From: Pseudarthrobacter sp.
GTDB lineage: Bacteria > Actinomycetota > Actinomycetes > Actinomycetales > Micrococcaceae
Length of the DNA stretch: 49,692 nt
Assembly: GCA_031178005.1 (NCBI GenBank)
Contig: JAPSJV010000019.1
Location: 1-49,692 of the forward strand
Direction: 5' to 3'
Shown here: positions 7,353 to 13,842 of the stretch, one piece after another
Numbering within the stretch: the first letter of the stretch is position 1
Layout of the letters: the number at the start of each line of letters is the position of its first letter
Notes under the pieces: model-generated
Databases searched by the model: none
Told to the model about the DNA's origin: nothing
What the model saw: only the letters and a program-made list of their open reading frames with translations
Program-made: the position numbers and the translations under genes

Positions 7353-8218
7353 GCGCGGCCCCGGATATTTCCCGCGCCCCGGCTGCCAGTGCTCCGTCCG
7401 CCGCTCTGCTGGTGCGGCGGCTCCCCGTCCCGAAGTCCCGACGTCGGATGGCCCGGAACAGTTTCACAGCTACAGCCGTCGCAATCCTCGTGGTGCTGCA
7501 CGTCATCGCTTTCAACAGCACCGGGTTCGAACCCGCCCTGCTGGTGGACGGCGCGCAGGGCATGGGACGATTCCTGGCCGAGTCCTTCCCACCGGACCTG
7601 GACTGGGAGAAGGTCCTCAAGCCCAGCCTCGAGGCAACACTGGTGACGCTCTGGATCGGCCTGCTGGGAACCACGCTCTCCATCCCCACAGCCCTGCTTT
7701 TTGCGGCGTTCGCCTCTGAAACCACCACCCCGCACCCGCTCGTGTACCAGGCGGCCAGGGCAATACTCTCCTTTTTCCGGGCCGTCCCGGACGTGGTGTT
7801 TGCCCTGATCTTCGTCACCGCCGTGGGCCTCGGCCCCTTCGCCGGCGTACTTGCCCTGATCTGCCACAACACAGGTGTGATGGGCAAGCTCTGGGCAGAG
7901 GCCATGGAGGAAAGCGACCAGGGCCCCGTCCAGGCTTTGTCCTCGGCCGGGGCCAGCAAACTGCAGCAGACGTTCCACGCCAGCATCCCGCTGGTGATTC
8001 CGCAGTTTGTGGGCCTGCTTCTGTACCGCTTCGACGTCAACGTGCGGTCCTCGCTGGTGCTGGGCCTGGTAGGCGCCGGCGGCGTAGGCCTGCTCATCAA
8101 CCAGGCAATCAAGTCATTCCAGTTCGATCAGATGCTCACCCACATCATTGTGGTGCTCATCCTCATCGTCGTCGTGGACCAGGCCTCAGCCCTGATCCGG
8201 CGAAGGCTCGCCGCCTGA
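7349..8218 (+). CDS. phnE: Phosphonate ABC transporter permease PhnE
   Basis: This 289-residue inner-membrane protein forms the channel of the phosphonate importer. A basic N-terminus (VRRLPVPKSRRRMARNSF) leads to about six hydrophobic helices. The EAA-type cytoplasmic loop that docks to PhnC is seen as ALSSAGASKLQQTFHASIP, and the late region LVLGLVGAGGVGLLINQAIK is characteristic of PhnE. The ATG overlaps the phnC stop (ATGA), continuing the coupled chain phnD-phnC-phnE. A strong terminator begins 27 nt after its stop, closing the operon. No genes for C-P lyase follow, in agreement with a hydrolytic (phosphonatase) route. Confidence 0.95.
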   Translation: MSAAPDISRAPAASAPSAALLVRRLPVPKSRRRMARNSFTATAVAILVVLHVIAFNSTGFEPALLVDGAQGMGRFLAESFPPDLDWEKVLKPSLEATLVTLWIGLLGTTLSIPTALLFAAFASETTTPHPLVYQAARAILSFFRAVPDVVFALIFVTAVGLGPFAGVLALICHNTGVMGKLWAEAMEESDQGPVQALSSAGASKLQQTFHASIPLVIPQFVGLLLYRFDVNVRSSLVLGLVGAGGVGLLINQAIKSFQFDQMLTHIIVVLILIVVVDQASALIRRRLAA

Positions 8219-8244
8219 CAAGACGCCACTGTTGTCCGGACAGC

Positions 8245-8279
8245 AAAAAGCGGGCCGCCAATTCGGCGGCCCGCTTTTT
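8245..8279. terminator. Bidirectional terminator between phnE and a small peptide gene
   Basis: A perfect 15-bp stem (AAAAAGCGGGCCGCC, loop AATTC, then the complement ending TTTTT) gives U-runs on both strands. It ends the phosphonate operon rightward and the 33-residue peptide gene leftward. Confidence 0.95.
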
Positions 8280-8298
8280 GGTGAGTTGAAAGGTATTG

Positions 8299-8400
8299 CT
8301 AGCCAAGGCCCGGAACGCCGGGGAGCGGCGGCAGGCCGCCCAGAAGGGAGCCGAGGAGTCCTACGAGGGTGTTGATGAGACCAAGAAGCGTTTCAAACAT
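8299..8400 (-). CDS. 33-residue Leu/Gly/Pro-rich hydrophobic peptide
   Basis: The frame encodes MFETLLGLINTLVGLLGSLL followed by GGLPPLPGVPGLG, a mostly uncharged, amphipathic-to-hydrophobic peptide with a single acidic residue and no cleavable leader. Support for a real gene: AGGAAAAGG lies six nt before the ATG, upstream DNA (8401-8514) is unusually AT-rich for this window and so promoter-like, and the bidirectional terminator at 8245-8279 sits just after the stop. The composition suggests a membrane-active peptide, such as a small membrane regulator, a toxin of a type I system, or a secreted modulin-like peptide; none of these can be chosen from the sequence. Homologs in related genomes were not checked. 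Confidence 0.6.
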   Translation of the reverse strand: MFETLLGLINTLVGLLGSLLGGLPPLPGVPGLG

Positions 8401-8565
8401 TGTGAACCTTTTCCTGTAGCCGGACGTGCATTACAAAATGAGACCATACAGCAGAATTGGCACAAATTGACAAAAAATTGACATTCAATTTTACAATGGC
8501 TCCAAGAGTTCCCTTATTCGTCATCCAACGCACACCCGGCAAGGGCTTGAGTATTTGATTCCGGC

Positions 8566-8772
8566 TTACTGGGGCCCTTCATCCTCGTCTTTGCCGTCAG
8601 CGGCATCGCCGGCTTCCTCAGGCTCAAACGTATTGGGTTCCTTGCCGGCACCCACCCCCACGCCGTTCTCCTTGCCGGGGATCCCGCCGTCGTTCTTCGA
8701 TTTGGCGTTCTCCTCGCCGGCAGTTTCCTGGAGTTCATCGTCGGGCAATGAATCCGGTGAATTGGCAGTCAT
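8566..8772 (-). CDS. Small acidic, probably disordered protein
   Basis: This 68-residue product (MTANSPDSLPDDELQETAGE...DGKDEDEGPQ) is rich in Asp, Glu, Gly, Asn and Lys, with no hydrophobic core, so it is likely disordered and cytoplasmic. AGGAGGAG lies immediately upstream of the ATG, strong evidence that this frame is translated in preference to the overlapping frames. It is divergent from the coiled-coil protein at 8848. Small acidic proteins of this type are common in Micrococcaceae, but I do not know a function. Confidence 0.75.
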   Translation of the reverse strand: MTANSPDSLPDDELQETAGEENAKSKNDGGIPGKENGVGVGAGKEPNTFEPEEAGDAADGKDEDEGPQ

Positions 8773-8834
8773 GGCTCCTCCTTTATCGTGGACAATTTCA
8801 CGCTAGCAGCGCAGGGCTCCGGAGCCAATGGTCC

Positions 8835-8840
8835 TAAGAT
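8835..8840 (+). promoter_or_regulatory. -10 box TAAGAT for a leaderless start at 8848
   Basis: TAAGAT is followed by exactly seven nt and then ATG (8848), placing the transcription start on the A of the start codon. No ribosome binding site is seen, consistent with a leaderless mRNA. Confidence 0.55.
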
Positions 8841-8847
8841 GGCACTC

Positions 8848-9822
8848 ATGGAGGACCAGGCACTGGCAGATATCGCCAACAGGCTGTACACGCTCCCTTT
8901 CGAAGAGTTCATTGGTGCCCGCACGGCAGCAGCAAAAGAAGCAGCGGGCGGGCCGTCCGGGAAGGAGCTCGCTGCGGAAGTCCGGAGCCTGGCCAAGCCA
9001 TCCGCCGCTGCATGGACCGTGAATATGCTGGTCCGGTCCCGGCCGGGCATCCTGGCCGAACTGGAAGAGTTGGGCGGCCGGATGCGTGAGGCACAGGAAC
9101 AGTACGACGCCGGGACGTTGCGCGAGCTGGGCCGCGAACGAAGGGCGGCCCTCGCCGCTGCCGTGGATGCCGCCCGGGAGGTGTCCACAGGGCTGGGCCG
9201 ACCGCTCAGCACCACCCTGGCCACCGAGGTGGAGTCCACCCTCCGTGCGTTGACCGCCGATGAGGGGGCCGCCGCAGCAGTCCGGACCGGGCGGCTGTTG
9301 CGGTCCCTCTCCGCCGACGGCGTGGAGCAGGTTTCGCTGGAAGATGCCGTGGCAGTGCCGGAAGCCCTGGCCGTTCCCGCTGCTAAATCGCCGCCGGTCC
9401 CGTTGAAGACGAGTGAGCTGACGCCTGGGCCGAAGGCAGGGAAGGCTCCACCCGCCAAATCCACAAAACCCCGGCTGGTGGCCGTCCAGCCCAAGGAGCG
9501 CCCGGCGTCGTCTTCCGTTATGGAGAAAGCAAAGGCCCGGGCAGAGGAGACCCGCCAGGAAGCTGACCAGGCGGCACAGGCCGCCGACGAACGCGAAACC
9601 GAAGCTGCCGAACTGGCCGAGGAGTCCACCACGTTGGCGTCTGAAGCAAAACGCCTCAGAGCCGAGCTGAAGGATGTTGAGGAGCGCCTGGACCGTGCCC
9701 GTAAGCTCGAAGCCACGACGGCCGCCGAGGCCCGCCAGCTGCGCCGTGCGGCTGACAAATCCCTGCGCAGCGCGGACCTTGCCCATGAACGCGTCCTGCG
9801 ATTAGGCAACACGCGAACGTGA
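8848..9822 (+). CDS. Conserved actinobacterial coiled-coil protein
   Basis: The product of 324 residues begins MEDQALADIANRLYTLPFEE. An N-terminal domain (about 1-90) carries LPFEEFIGARTAAAKEA and AAEVRSLAKPSAAAWTVNML, a pattern I recognise from widespread but uncharacterised actinobacterial proteins. The middle is Ala/Pro-rich and variable. The C-terminal 110 residues (MEKAKARAEETRQEADQAAQ onward) form a long Ala/Glu/Arg heptad coiled coil. The protein is soluble with no signal peptide. In-frame starts at 8788 and 8839 are possible, but the TAAGAT box seven nt before 8848 makes this ATG the best choice. Function is unknown; its charged coil suggests a structural or nucleic-acid-associated role (inference). 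Confidence 0.8.
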   Translation: MEDQALADIANRLYTLPFEEFIGARTAAAKEAAGGPSGKELAAEVRSLAKPSAAAWTVNMLVRSRPGILAELEELGGRMREAQEQYDAGTLRELGRERRAALAAAVDAAREVSTGLGRPLSTTLATEVESTLRALTADEGAAAAVRTGRLLRSLSADGVEQVSLEDAVAVPEALAVPAAKSPPVPLKTSELTPGPKAGKAPPAKSTKPRLVAVQPKERPASSSVMEKAKARAEETRQEADQAAQAADERETEAAELAEESTTLASEAKRLRAELKDVEERLDRARKLEATTAAEARQLRRAADKSLRSADLAHERVLRLGNTRT

Positions 9823-9861
9823 ACGCACTAAATTGTCAGACCCCGGTTGCACACTGGATTT

Positions 9862-10077
9862 ATGAAGAACCAGAGCACAGCACCCCAGAGTTTGAACGCT
9901 GAAATCAACACCGAATTCCACGTCACCTACTTCGACGCGGACTGCGGCCGGTCCCGGCTGGAAGTCTTCGAGACAGCCTCGGAGGCTGAGCGCTTCGCCG
10001 CCCGCCAGTGCGCCGGCGAGGACTCATGGGCAGTCGTGGACGTGGTCGAAATCATCCAGGCCCGCCTCGCCGCGTAG
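9862..10077 (+). CDS. Small conserved hypothetical protein
   Basis: A 71-residue soluble protein (MKNQSTAPQSLNAEINTEFH...EIIQARLAA). The core VTYFDADCGRSRLEVFETAS followed by EAERFAARQCAGEDSWAVVD has the strand-helix-strand look of a small alpha/beta domain with two cysteines. No Shine-Dalgarno sequence is visible before the ATG; TTGTCA at 9833-9838 may be a -35 element, with a weak -10. It lies 48 nt before the glycosyltransferase gene on the same strand and may be co-transcribed. I do not recognise the family. Confidence 0.65.
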   Translation: MKNQSTAPQSLNAEINTEFHVTYFDADCGRSRLEVFETASEAERFAARQCAGEDSWAVVDVVEIIQARLAA

Positions 10078-10125
10078 GCAGCTTGTAAGGCGGGCGCCAG
10101 GCAACCAGTCCAAAAGGGGCCTGCC

Positions 10126-11397
10126 ATGCATGCATTGATCATGTCCTTCGGGACACGCGGCGATATCCAGCCCTACGCCGCCCTTGCCGGCGCGCTTGCC
10201 CGCGCGGGACACAACGTCACCCTCGCAATCCCTGATGGATTTGCAGACCTGGTGCCGCACGCCAGCCCCGGAACCATCAAGCACCATCCCGCCGGTTCCG
10301 CAATGCTGCGCCTGCTTCAGGACGTCCTGCCTCAGCTGAGCGGCCCCCGGGACGCGCTGCGGACACTGGGGGTCATGACCTCAGCGATGCGGGAGTTGAA
10401 CGCGGAATGCTGGACTGCCGCGAAGGCTGCGCACCCGGACGTTGTGGTTTACCACCCCAAATGCCTTGCCGGACCCCACATTGCCGAGGCCCTGGGAGTG
10501 CCCGGCGTGTTTTCGCTCCCTCTGCCGATCTATACCCCTACCCGTGCGCATCCAATGCCATTCTTCGGTGGCGCCTCTTTTGGTGCGCTGGGGAACCGTG
10601 CTACCTACTCATTCCGCCGGGCGGCCGGGGCCATGTACGGCGGCATGATCAACGACTTCCGGCGAGACGTGGGCCTGGAGCGCGCTAGCCGCTTGGCCGA
10701 TCCACTCAAGAATCCGGACGGCAGTCCGGTCCACATCCTTTACCCCTACAGCAGGCACGTCCTGCCTGTCCCCAGCGACTACCCACCTTCCGCCCACGTC
10801 ACCGGATACTGGTTCCTTGATCACGACGGCGGGTGGGAGCCACCGTCGCAGCTGGCGGACTTCCTCGCAGCCGGAGAGCCTCCGGTTTATGTCGGTTTCG
10901 GCTCCATGGGCTTTGGCAAGGGAGCAGACCAGCGCCGGGACGCCGTCCTGGCCGCGCTGCGCGTTCACGGTCTCCGCGGGATCGTCGCGACCGGATGGGG
11001 CGGCATAGCGCCCGGCAAAGCAGGTACTGATGACGTCCTGGTCCTGGAAGGCGCGCCCCACGGGTGGCTCTTCCCGCGCGTCGCAGCGGTTGTCCACCAT
11101 GGTGGTGCAGGCTCGACTGCGGCCGGCATACGGGCCGGCCGGCCAACGCTGGTGGTGCCGTTCCTTGGCGACCAGCCGTTCTGGGGCGCCCGGGTCCACG
11201 CTCTCGGCGTCGGACCCGCCCCGCTGCCTGCCAGGCAGCTCGGCACAGGGCTGGCAGAACGCTTGGGCGACCTCGTCAATACCGCCTCGTACGCTTCCCG
11301 CGCCGATGAGGTGGGCGCCACCGTCCGCGCCGAAGACGGCCTCGCCGCCGGTGTGCGGGTCCTGGAGCAGATCACGGGTGTCGGCGTCGATAAATAG
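10126..11397 (+). CDS. GT1-like glycosyltransferase (sterol/macrolide glucosyltransferase family)
   Basis: This 423-residue enzyme is a GT-B fold transferase that would move a sugar from a nucleotide donor to a hydrophobic acceptor. The N-terminal acceptor domain opens with MSFGTRGDIQPYAALAGALA, close to UDP-glucose:sterol glucosyltransferases. The C-terminal donor domain has VYVGFGSMG and the signature APHGWLFPRVAAVVHHGGAG followed by GRPTLVVPFLGDQPFWGARV, with the HHGGAGS loop intact for binding the diphosphate. AAGGGG precedes the ATG. It is followed by a terminator at 11407. In related bacteria such enzymes decorate lipids, carotenoids or antibiotics; no neighbouring gene names the acceptor. 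Confidence 0.9.
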   Translation: MHALIMSFGTRGDIQPYAALAGALARAGHNVTLAIPDGFADLVPHASPGTIKHHPAGSAMLRLLQDVLPQLSGPRDALRTLGVMTSAMRELNAECWTAAKAAHPDVVVYHPKCLAGPHIAEALGVPGVFSLPLPIYTPTRAHPMPFFGGASFGALGNRATYSFRRAAGAMYGGMINDFRRDVGLERASRLADPLKNPDGSPVHILYPYSRHVLPVPSDYPPSAHVTGYWFLDHDGGWEPPSQLADFLAAGEPPVYVGFGSMGFGKGADQRRDAVLAALRVHGLRGIVATGWGGIAPGKAGTDDVLVLEGAPHGWLFPRVAAVVHHGGAGSTAAGIRAGRPTLVVPFLGDQPFWGARVHALGVGPAPLPARQLGTGLAERLGDLVNTASYASRADEVGATVRAEDGLAAGVRVLEQITGVGVDK

Positions 11398-11406
11398 ACC
11401 AAAGCA

Positions 11407-11440
11407 AAATGGCCGCAACCCGAGCGGGCTGCGGCCATTT
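11407..11440. terminator. Bidirectional hairpin terminator
   Basis: AAATGGCCGCAACCCG pairs with CGGGCTGCGGCCATTT around an AG loop with one mismatch. It lies between the convergent glycosyltransferase and aldo/keto reductase genes. Confidence 0.85.
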
Positions 11441-11448
11441 CCGAGTGA

Positions 11449-12294
11449 CTAGGCGAAGTCGGAAACTGCCGGGTCCGCTCCGATGCGGCCGGCGCCTTCC
11501 GGGGTGCGGTCCAAGCCGTTGATGGCCTGGACGTCGGCGTCGTCCAGCGTGACCTCAAGCGCAGCGAAGTTCTCGCGGATACGGGATTCGGTGACGGACT
11601 TGGGAATCACCACGTTGCCAATTGCCAGATGCCAGGCAATGACAACCTGGGCCGGCGTGGCACCGTGTTTGTCAGCAATTCCGGTGACCACCGGATCATC
11701 CAGCAGCTCGCCGCCCTGGCCCAGCGGGGACCAGGCCTGCGTCAGGATGCCCTTGGAAGCCCCGAAGGCACGCAGGTCCGACTGGTTGAAGTACGGGTGC
11801 AGCTCGATCTGGTGGATCGCGGGGGTAACTCCGGTTTCGTCGATCAGGCGCTGCAGGCCCTCTGCCGTGAAGTTGGAAACGCCAATGGACTTCACGCGTC
11901 CGCGCTTCTGAAGTTCAATCAGCGCCTTCCAGGTGTCCACGTACTTGTCCTGCTTGGGCTGCATCCAGTGGATGAGGTACAGGTCAAGGGTTTCCAGGCC
12001 CAGGAGTTCCATGGACTTCTCGAACGCCGCCAGAGTGGACTCGTAGCCCTGGTCTGCATTCCAGAGCTTGGTGGTGACAAACAGCTCGTCCGCCGGAAGG
12101 CCGGAGTTGGCAATTGCGCGGCCTACGCCTTCCTCATTGCCGTAAATCTTGGCGGTGTCGATGTGCCGGAACCCTGCTTCGAAAGCCTGGGCCACCACCT
12201 TCTCCGCTACATCGTCCTCTACCTGCCAGACTCCGTAGCCCAGCTGGGGAATGGTGTTGCCGTCGTTGAATGTCAGGTTCGGTGAAGTTGTCAT
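11449..12294 (-). CDS. Aldo/keto reductase (2,5-diketo-D-gluconate reductase-like)
   Basis: This 281-residue NADPH-dependent reductase belongs to the AKR5-type branch. It has the opening GNTIPQLGYGVWQV and the full catalytic tetrad: Asp and Tyr in HIDTAKIYGNE, Lys in TTKLW and His in LIHWMQP. The cofactor site near the C-terminus is seen as VVIPKSVTESRIRENF, where Lys/Ser/Arg contact NADPH. Such enzymes reduce sugar and other aldehydes or ketones; the natural substrate cannot be told. GGCAGG lies eight nt before the ATG. It stands alone, convergent with the glycosyltransferase and upstream-facing to the bpa operon. Confidence 0.92.
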   Translation of the reverse strand: MTTSPNLTFNDGNTIPQLGYGVWQVEDDVAEKVVAQAFEAGFRHIDTAKIYGNEEGVGRAIANSGLPADELFVTTKLWNADQGYESTLAAFEKSMELLGLETLDLYLIHWMQPKQDKYVDTWKALIELQKRGRVKSIGVSNFTAEGLQRLIDETGVTPAIHQIELHPYFNQSDLRAFGASKGILTQAWSPLGQGGELLDDPVVTGIADKHGATPAQVVIAWHLAIGNVVIPKSVTESRIRENFAALEVTLDDADVQAINGLDRTPEGAGRIGADPAVSDFA

Positions 12295-12374
12295 ATTTGT
12301 ATCCTGCCAAATGCACCCACCGGCAGGAAACCTCAGAGCGCGGTATCAGCCACTTGCGTAACAGGGAATGAAAC

Positions 12375-12409
12375 GGGACCCCGGCGCCAACTTTCCAGGG
12401 ACCCCGGCG
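12375..12409. repeat. Short direct repeat GGGACCCCGGCG (two copies)
   Basis: GGGACCCCGGCG occurs at 12375-12386 and 12398-12409, between the aldo/keto reductase start and the end of the bpa operon. Each contains the palindrome GGGACCCC or its near form. No U-run follows, so it is not a clear terminator. Confidence 0.4.
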
Positions 12410-12413
12410 AGTA

Positions 12414-12869
12414 TTACGGAACCGGCGGTGCCTCGGAAAGCTGCCGTTCGGCGTCGGTCACCTGTTCAAAAACCGATTCCGCGCGGCGCCATACCGACGC
12501 GGCACCCACCGGAACCGGCCCCACGGCCAGCCGGAGCATCGCCGCAGCCTCCGCCGTGGTGGCCAGCGAGTTACCTGCCTTGGAGAGCGCGCGGTGGACG
12601 CCGGCCAAGGTTCCTGGGACGTCCAGGCCGTCGCTGGGTGACCGCCGCTGCGCCTCAACGCAGACCGTCCGGACCCGTTCGGAGAGGGCGCCAAGGGCGT
12701 TGGCGATCTCTACCAACTCGGCATACAGCTGGTCGTCCTCCACCCCTTCGAGGACCTGGTGGTACCGATCCAGTCCGCGGTGGAAGCGGTCGTGGGCCCG
12801 CCGCCACAACCCCTTACCCAATTCCGCGTCATCCTTGCGGCCCTGCCGCGCGGCGGTGAAAAATCCCAA
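12414..12869 (-). CDS. Conserved helical protein in operon with bpa
   Basis: The 151-residue product is predicted all-helical and soluble (GKGLWRRAHDRFHRGLDRYH, then QLYAELVEIANALGALSERV). It starts at TTG eight nt after the bpa stop, with AGGACC as ribosome binding site. The close coupling suggests a shared task with the proteasome activator, but the family is uncharacterised to my knowledge. A cysteine is present (RTVCVEAQRR) with no metal motif. The TTG start is the least certain part; a later start would remove only a short segment. Confidence 0.75.
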   Translation of the reverse strand: MGFFTAARQGRKDDAELGKGLWRRAHDRFHRGLDRYHQVLEGVEDDQLYAELVEIANALGALSERVRTVCVEAQRRSPSDGLDVPGTLAGVHRALSKAGNSLATTAEAAAMLRLAVGPVPVGAASVWRRAESVFEQVTDAERQLSEAPPVP

Positions 12870-12877
12870 CCGAGGTC

Positions 12878-13594
12878 CTAGAGGTACTGACCGGGACCGT
12901 GATCCGGATCAGCCGGCCGCCCCGAGTGACGAGGCCCTGCAGGAGAACCGGCAGCACGCTGCGGCTCGCCGTTTTCACCGATGACGACGCCGGGGGCAAT
13001 GACAGTGCCTGGCGGAAGCTGGCGCAATTGCAGCTGCGCCGCGGCCTGCTCACGCGCTGCGTGCTGGGCGGCGATGGCCGCCTGGATGCCGTGGAACAGG
13101 CCTTCGAGCCACCCCACCAACTGCGCCTGCGCGATGCGCAGCTCCGCATCCGACGGCGTGGTGTCGTCCGGGAACGGCAGGCTGATCCGCTCCAACTCCT
13201 GGACCAGCTCCGGGGAGAGCCCGTCTTCAAGTTCCTTGATCGATTTCTCATGGATCTCCGCCAGCCGTCCACGGGCGGCGTCGTCCAGAGGGGCGGCCTT
13301 CACTTCTTCCAGGAGCTGCCTGATCATGGTGCCGATCCGCATGACCTTGGCGGGCTCGTCCACGAGTTCCTGGAGCTTGTTGATGCGCTGCTCCGGCGCC
13401 TGTCCGGCGGGGCGGCCGTCGCCGGGACCGCCGTGCGGAACCGGGCCGCCGGGCTGGCCTGGCTGAGCCGGGACCGCACCAGACGCCGGTTCCTGGGCAC
13501 CCGGGGCAGCATCGCCGTCGAGCGTGGTTCCCTCAAACGGACGCTCTTCACCGGGTCCGGTGACATTCGAATCACTGACATTCGGATCGCTCAT
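12878..13594 (-). CDS. bpa: Bacterial proteasome activator Bpa
   Basis: This 238-residue protein matches the ATP-independent proteasome activator of actinobacteria (Rv3780/PafE in Mycobacterium). The core ELVDEPAKVMRIGTMIRQLL, KSIKELEDGLSPELVQELER and SDAELRIAQAQLVGWLEGLF is almost identical to the mycobacterial protein as I recall it. The C-terminus HGPGQYL carries the GQYL motif that docks into the 20S core and opens its gate. Bpa forms a dodecameric ring that feeds unfolded proteins to the proteasome without ubiquitin-like tagging. The N-terminal 70 residues are Gly/Pro/Ala-rich and probably disordered, longer than in Mycobacterium. A weak -10-like GAGTAT lies six nt upstream of the ATG, hinting at a leaderless mRNA. 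Confidence 0.95.
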   Translation of the reverse strand: MSDPNVSDSNVTGPGEERPFEGTTLDGDAAPGAQEPASGAVPAQPGQPGGPVPHGGPGDGRPAGQAPEQRINKLQELVDEPAKVMRIGTMIRQLLEEVKAAPLDDAARGRLAEIHEKSIKELEDGLSPELVQELERISLPFPDDTTPSDAELRIAQAQLVGWLEGLFHGIQAAIAAQHAAREQAAAQLQLRQLPPGTVIAPGVVIGENGEPQRAAGSPAGPRHSGRPADPDHGPGQYL

Positions 13595-13617
13595 GCGTTC
13601 ATACTCTCACGAGCCAC

Positions 13618-13842
13618 TCAACAGCACCGCCCCTGCGGATTGGCATCCTGCCGGTCCGTATGGTCCCGCCAGAACTCGCGTTCGGTCATTGGCGCGTGCT
13701 GGTGGCCCAGCCGGCGGTAGTGCTCCAGATAGTTTTCGTACGCATCCGCGCCCAGCACACCCCGGAGGTACCTGGCCACGCTTTTGAACCCGGCGGCCAC
13801 GCCCGCGAACATTGGCAGGCGCGCCGTCCCTGCGGCGCTCAT
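13618..13842 (-). CDS. YbdD/YjiX family small protein
   Basis: The 74-residue product (MSAAGTARLPMFAGVAAGFK...) has the family hallmarks GADAYENYLEHYRRLGHQHA, PMTEREFWRDHTDRQ and the C-terminal RCC. In E. coli the relatives YbdD and YjiX are encoded directly after the CstA-type transporters and are thought to assist them. Here the ATG overlaps the cstA stop (ATGA), so the two are translationally coupled. A longer frame starting at 13893 lies inside cstA and is rejected for that reason. Confidence 0.9.
   Translation of the reverse strand: MSAAGTARLPMFAGVAAGFKSVARYLRGVLGADAYENYLEHYRRLGHQHAPMTEREFWRDHTDRQDANPQGRCC

Noticed and set aside
8514..8738. 74-codon minus-strand frame overlapping the small acidic protein
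   Set aside because: The acidic-protein frame has AGGAGGAG directly before its ATG; the other has no such signal and an Arg/Thr-rich shadow composition.
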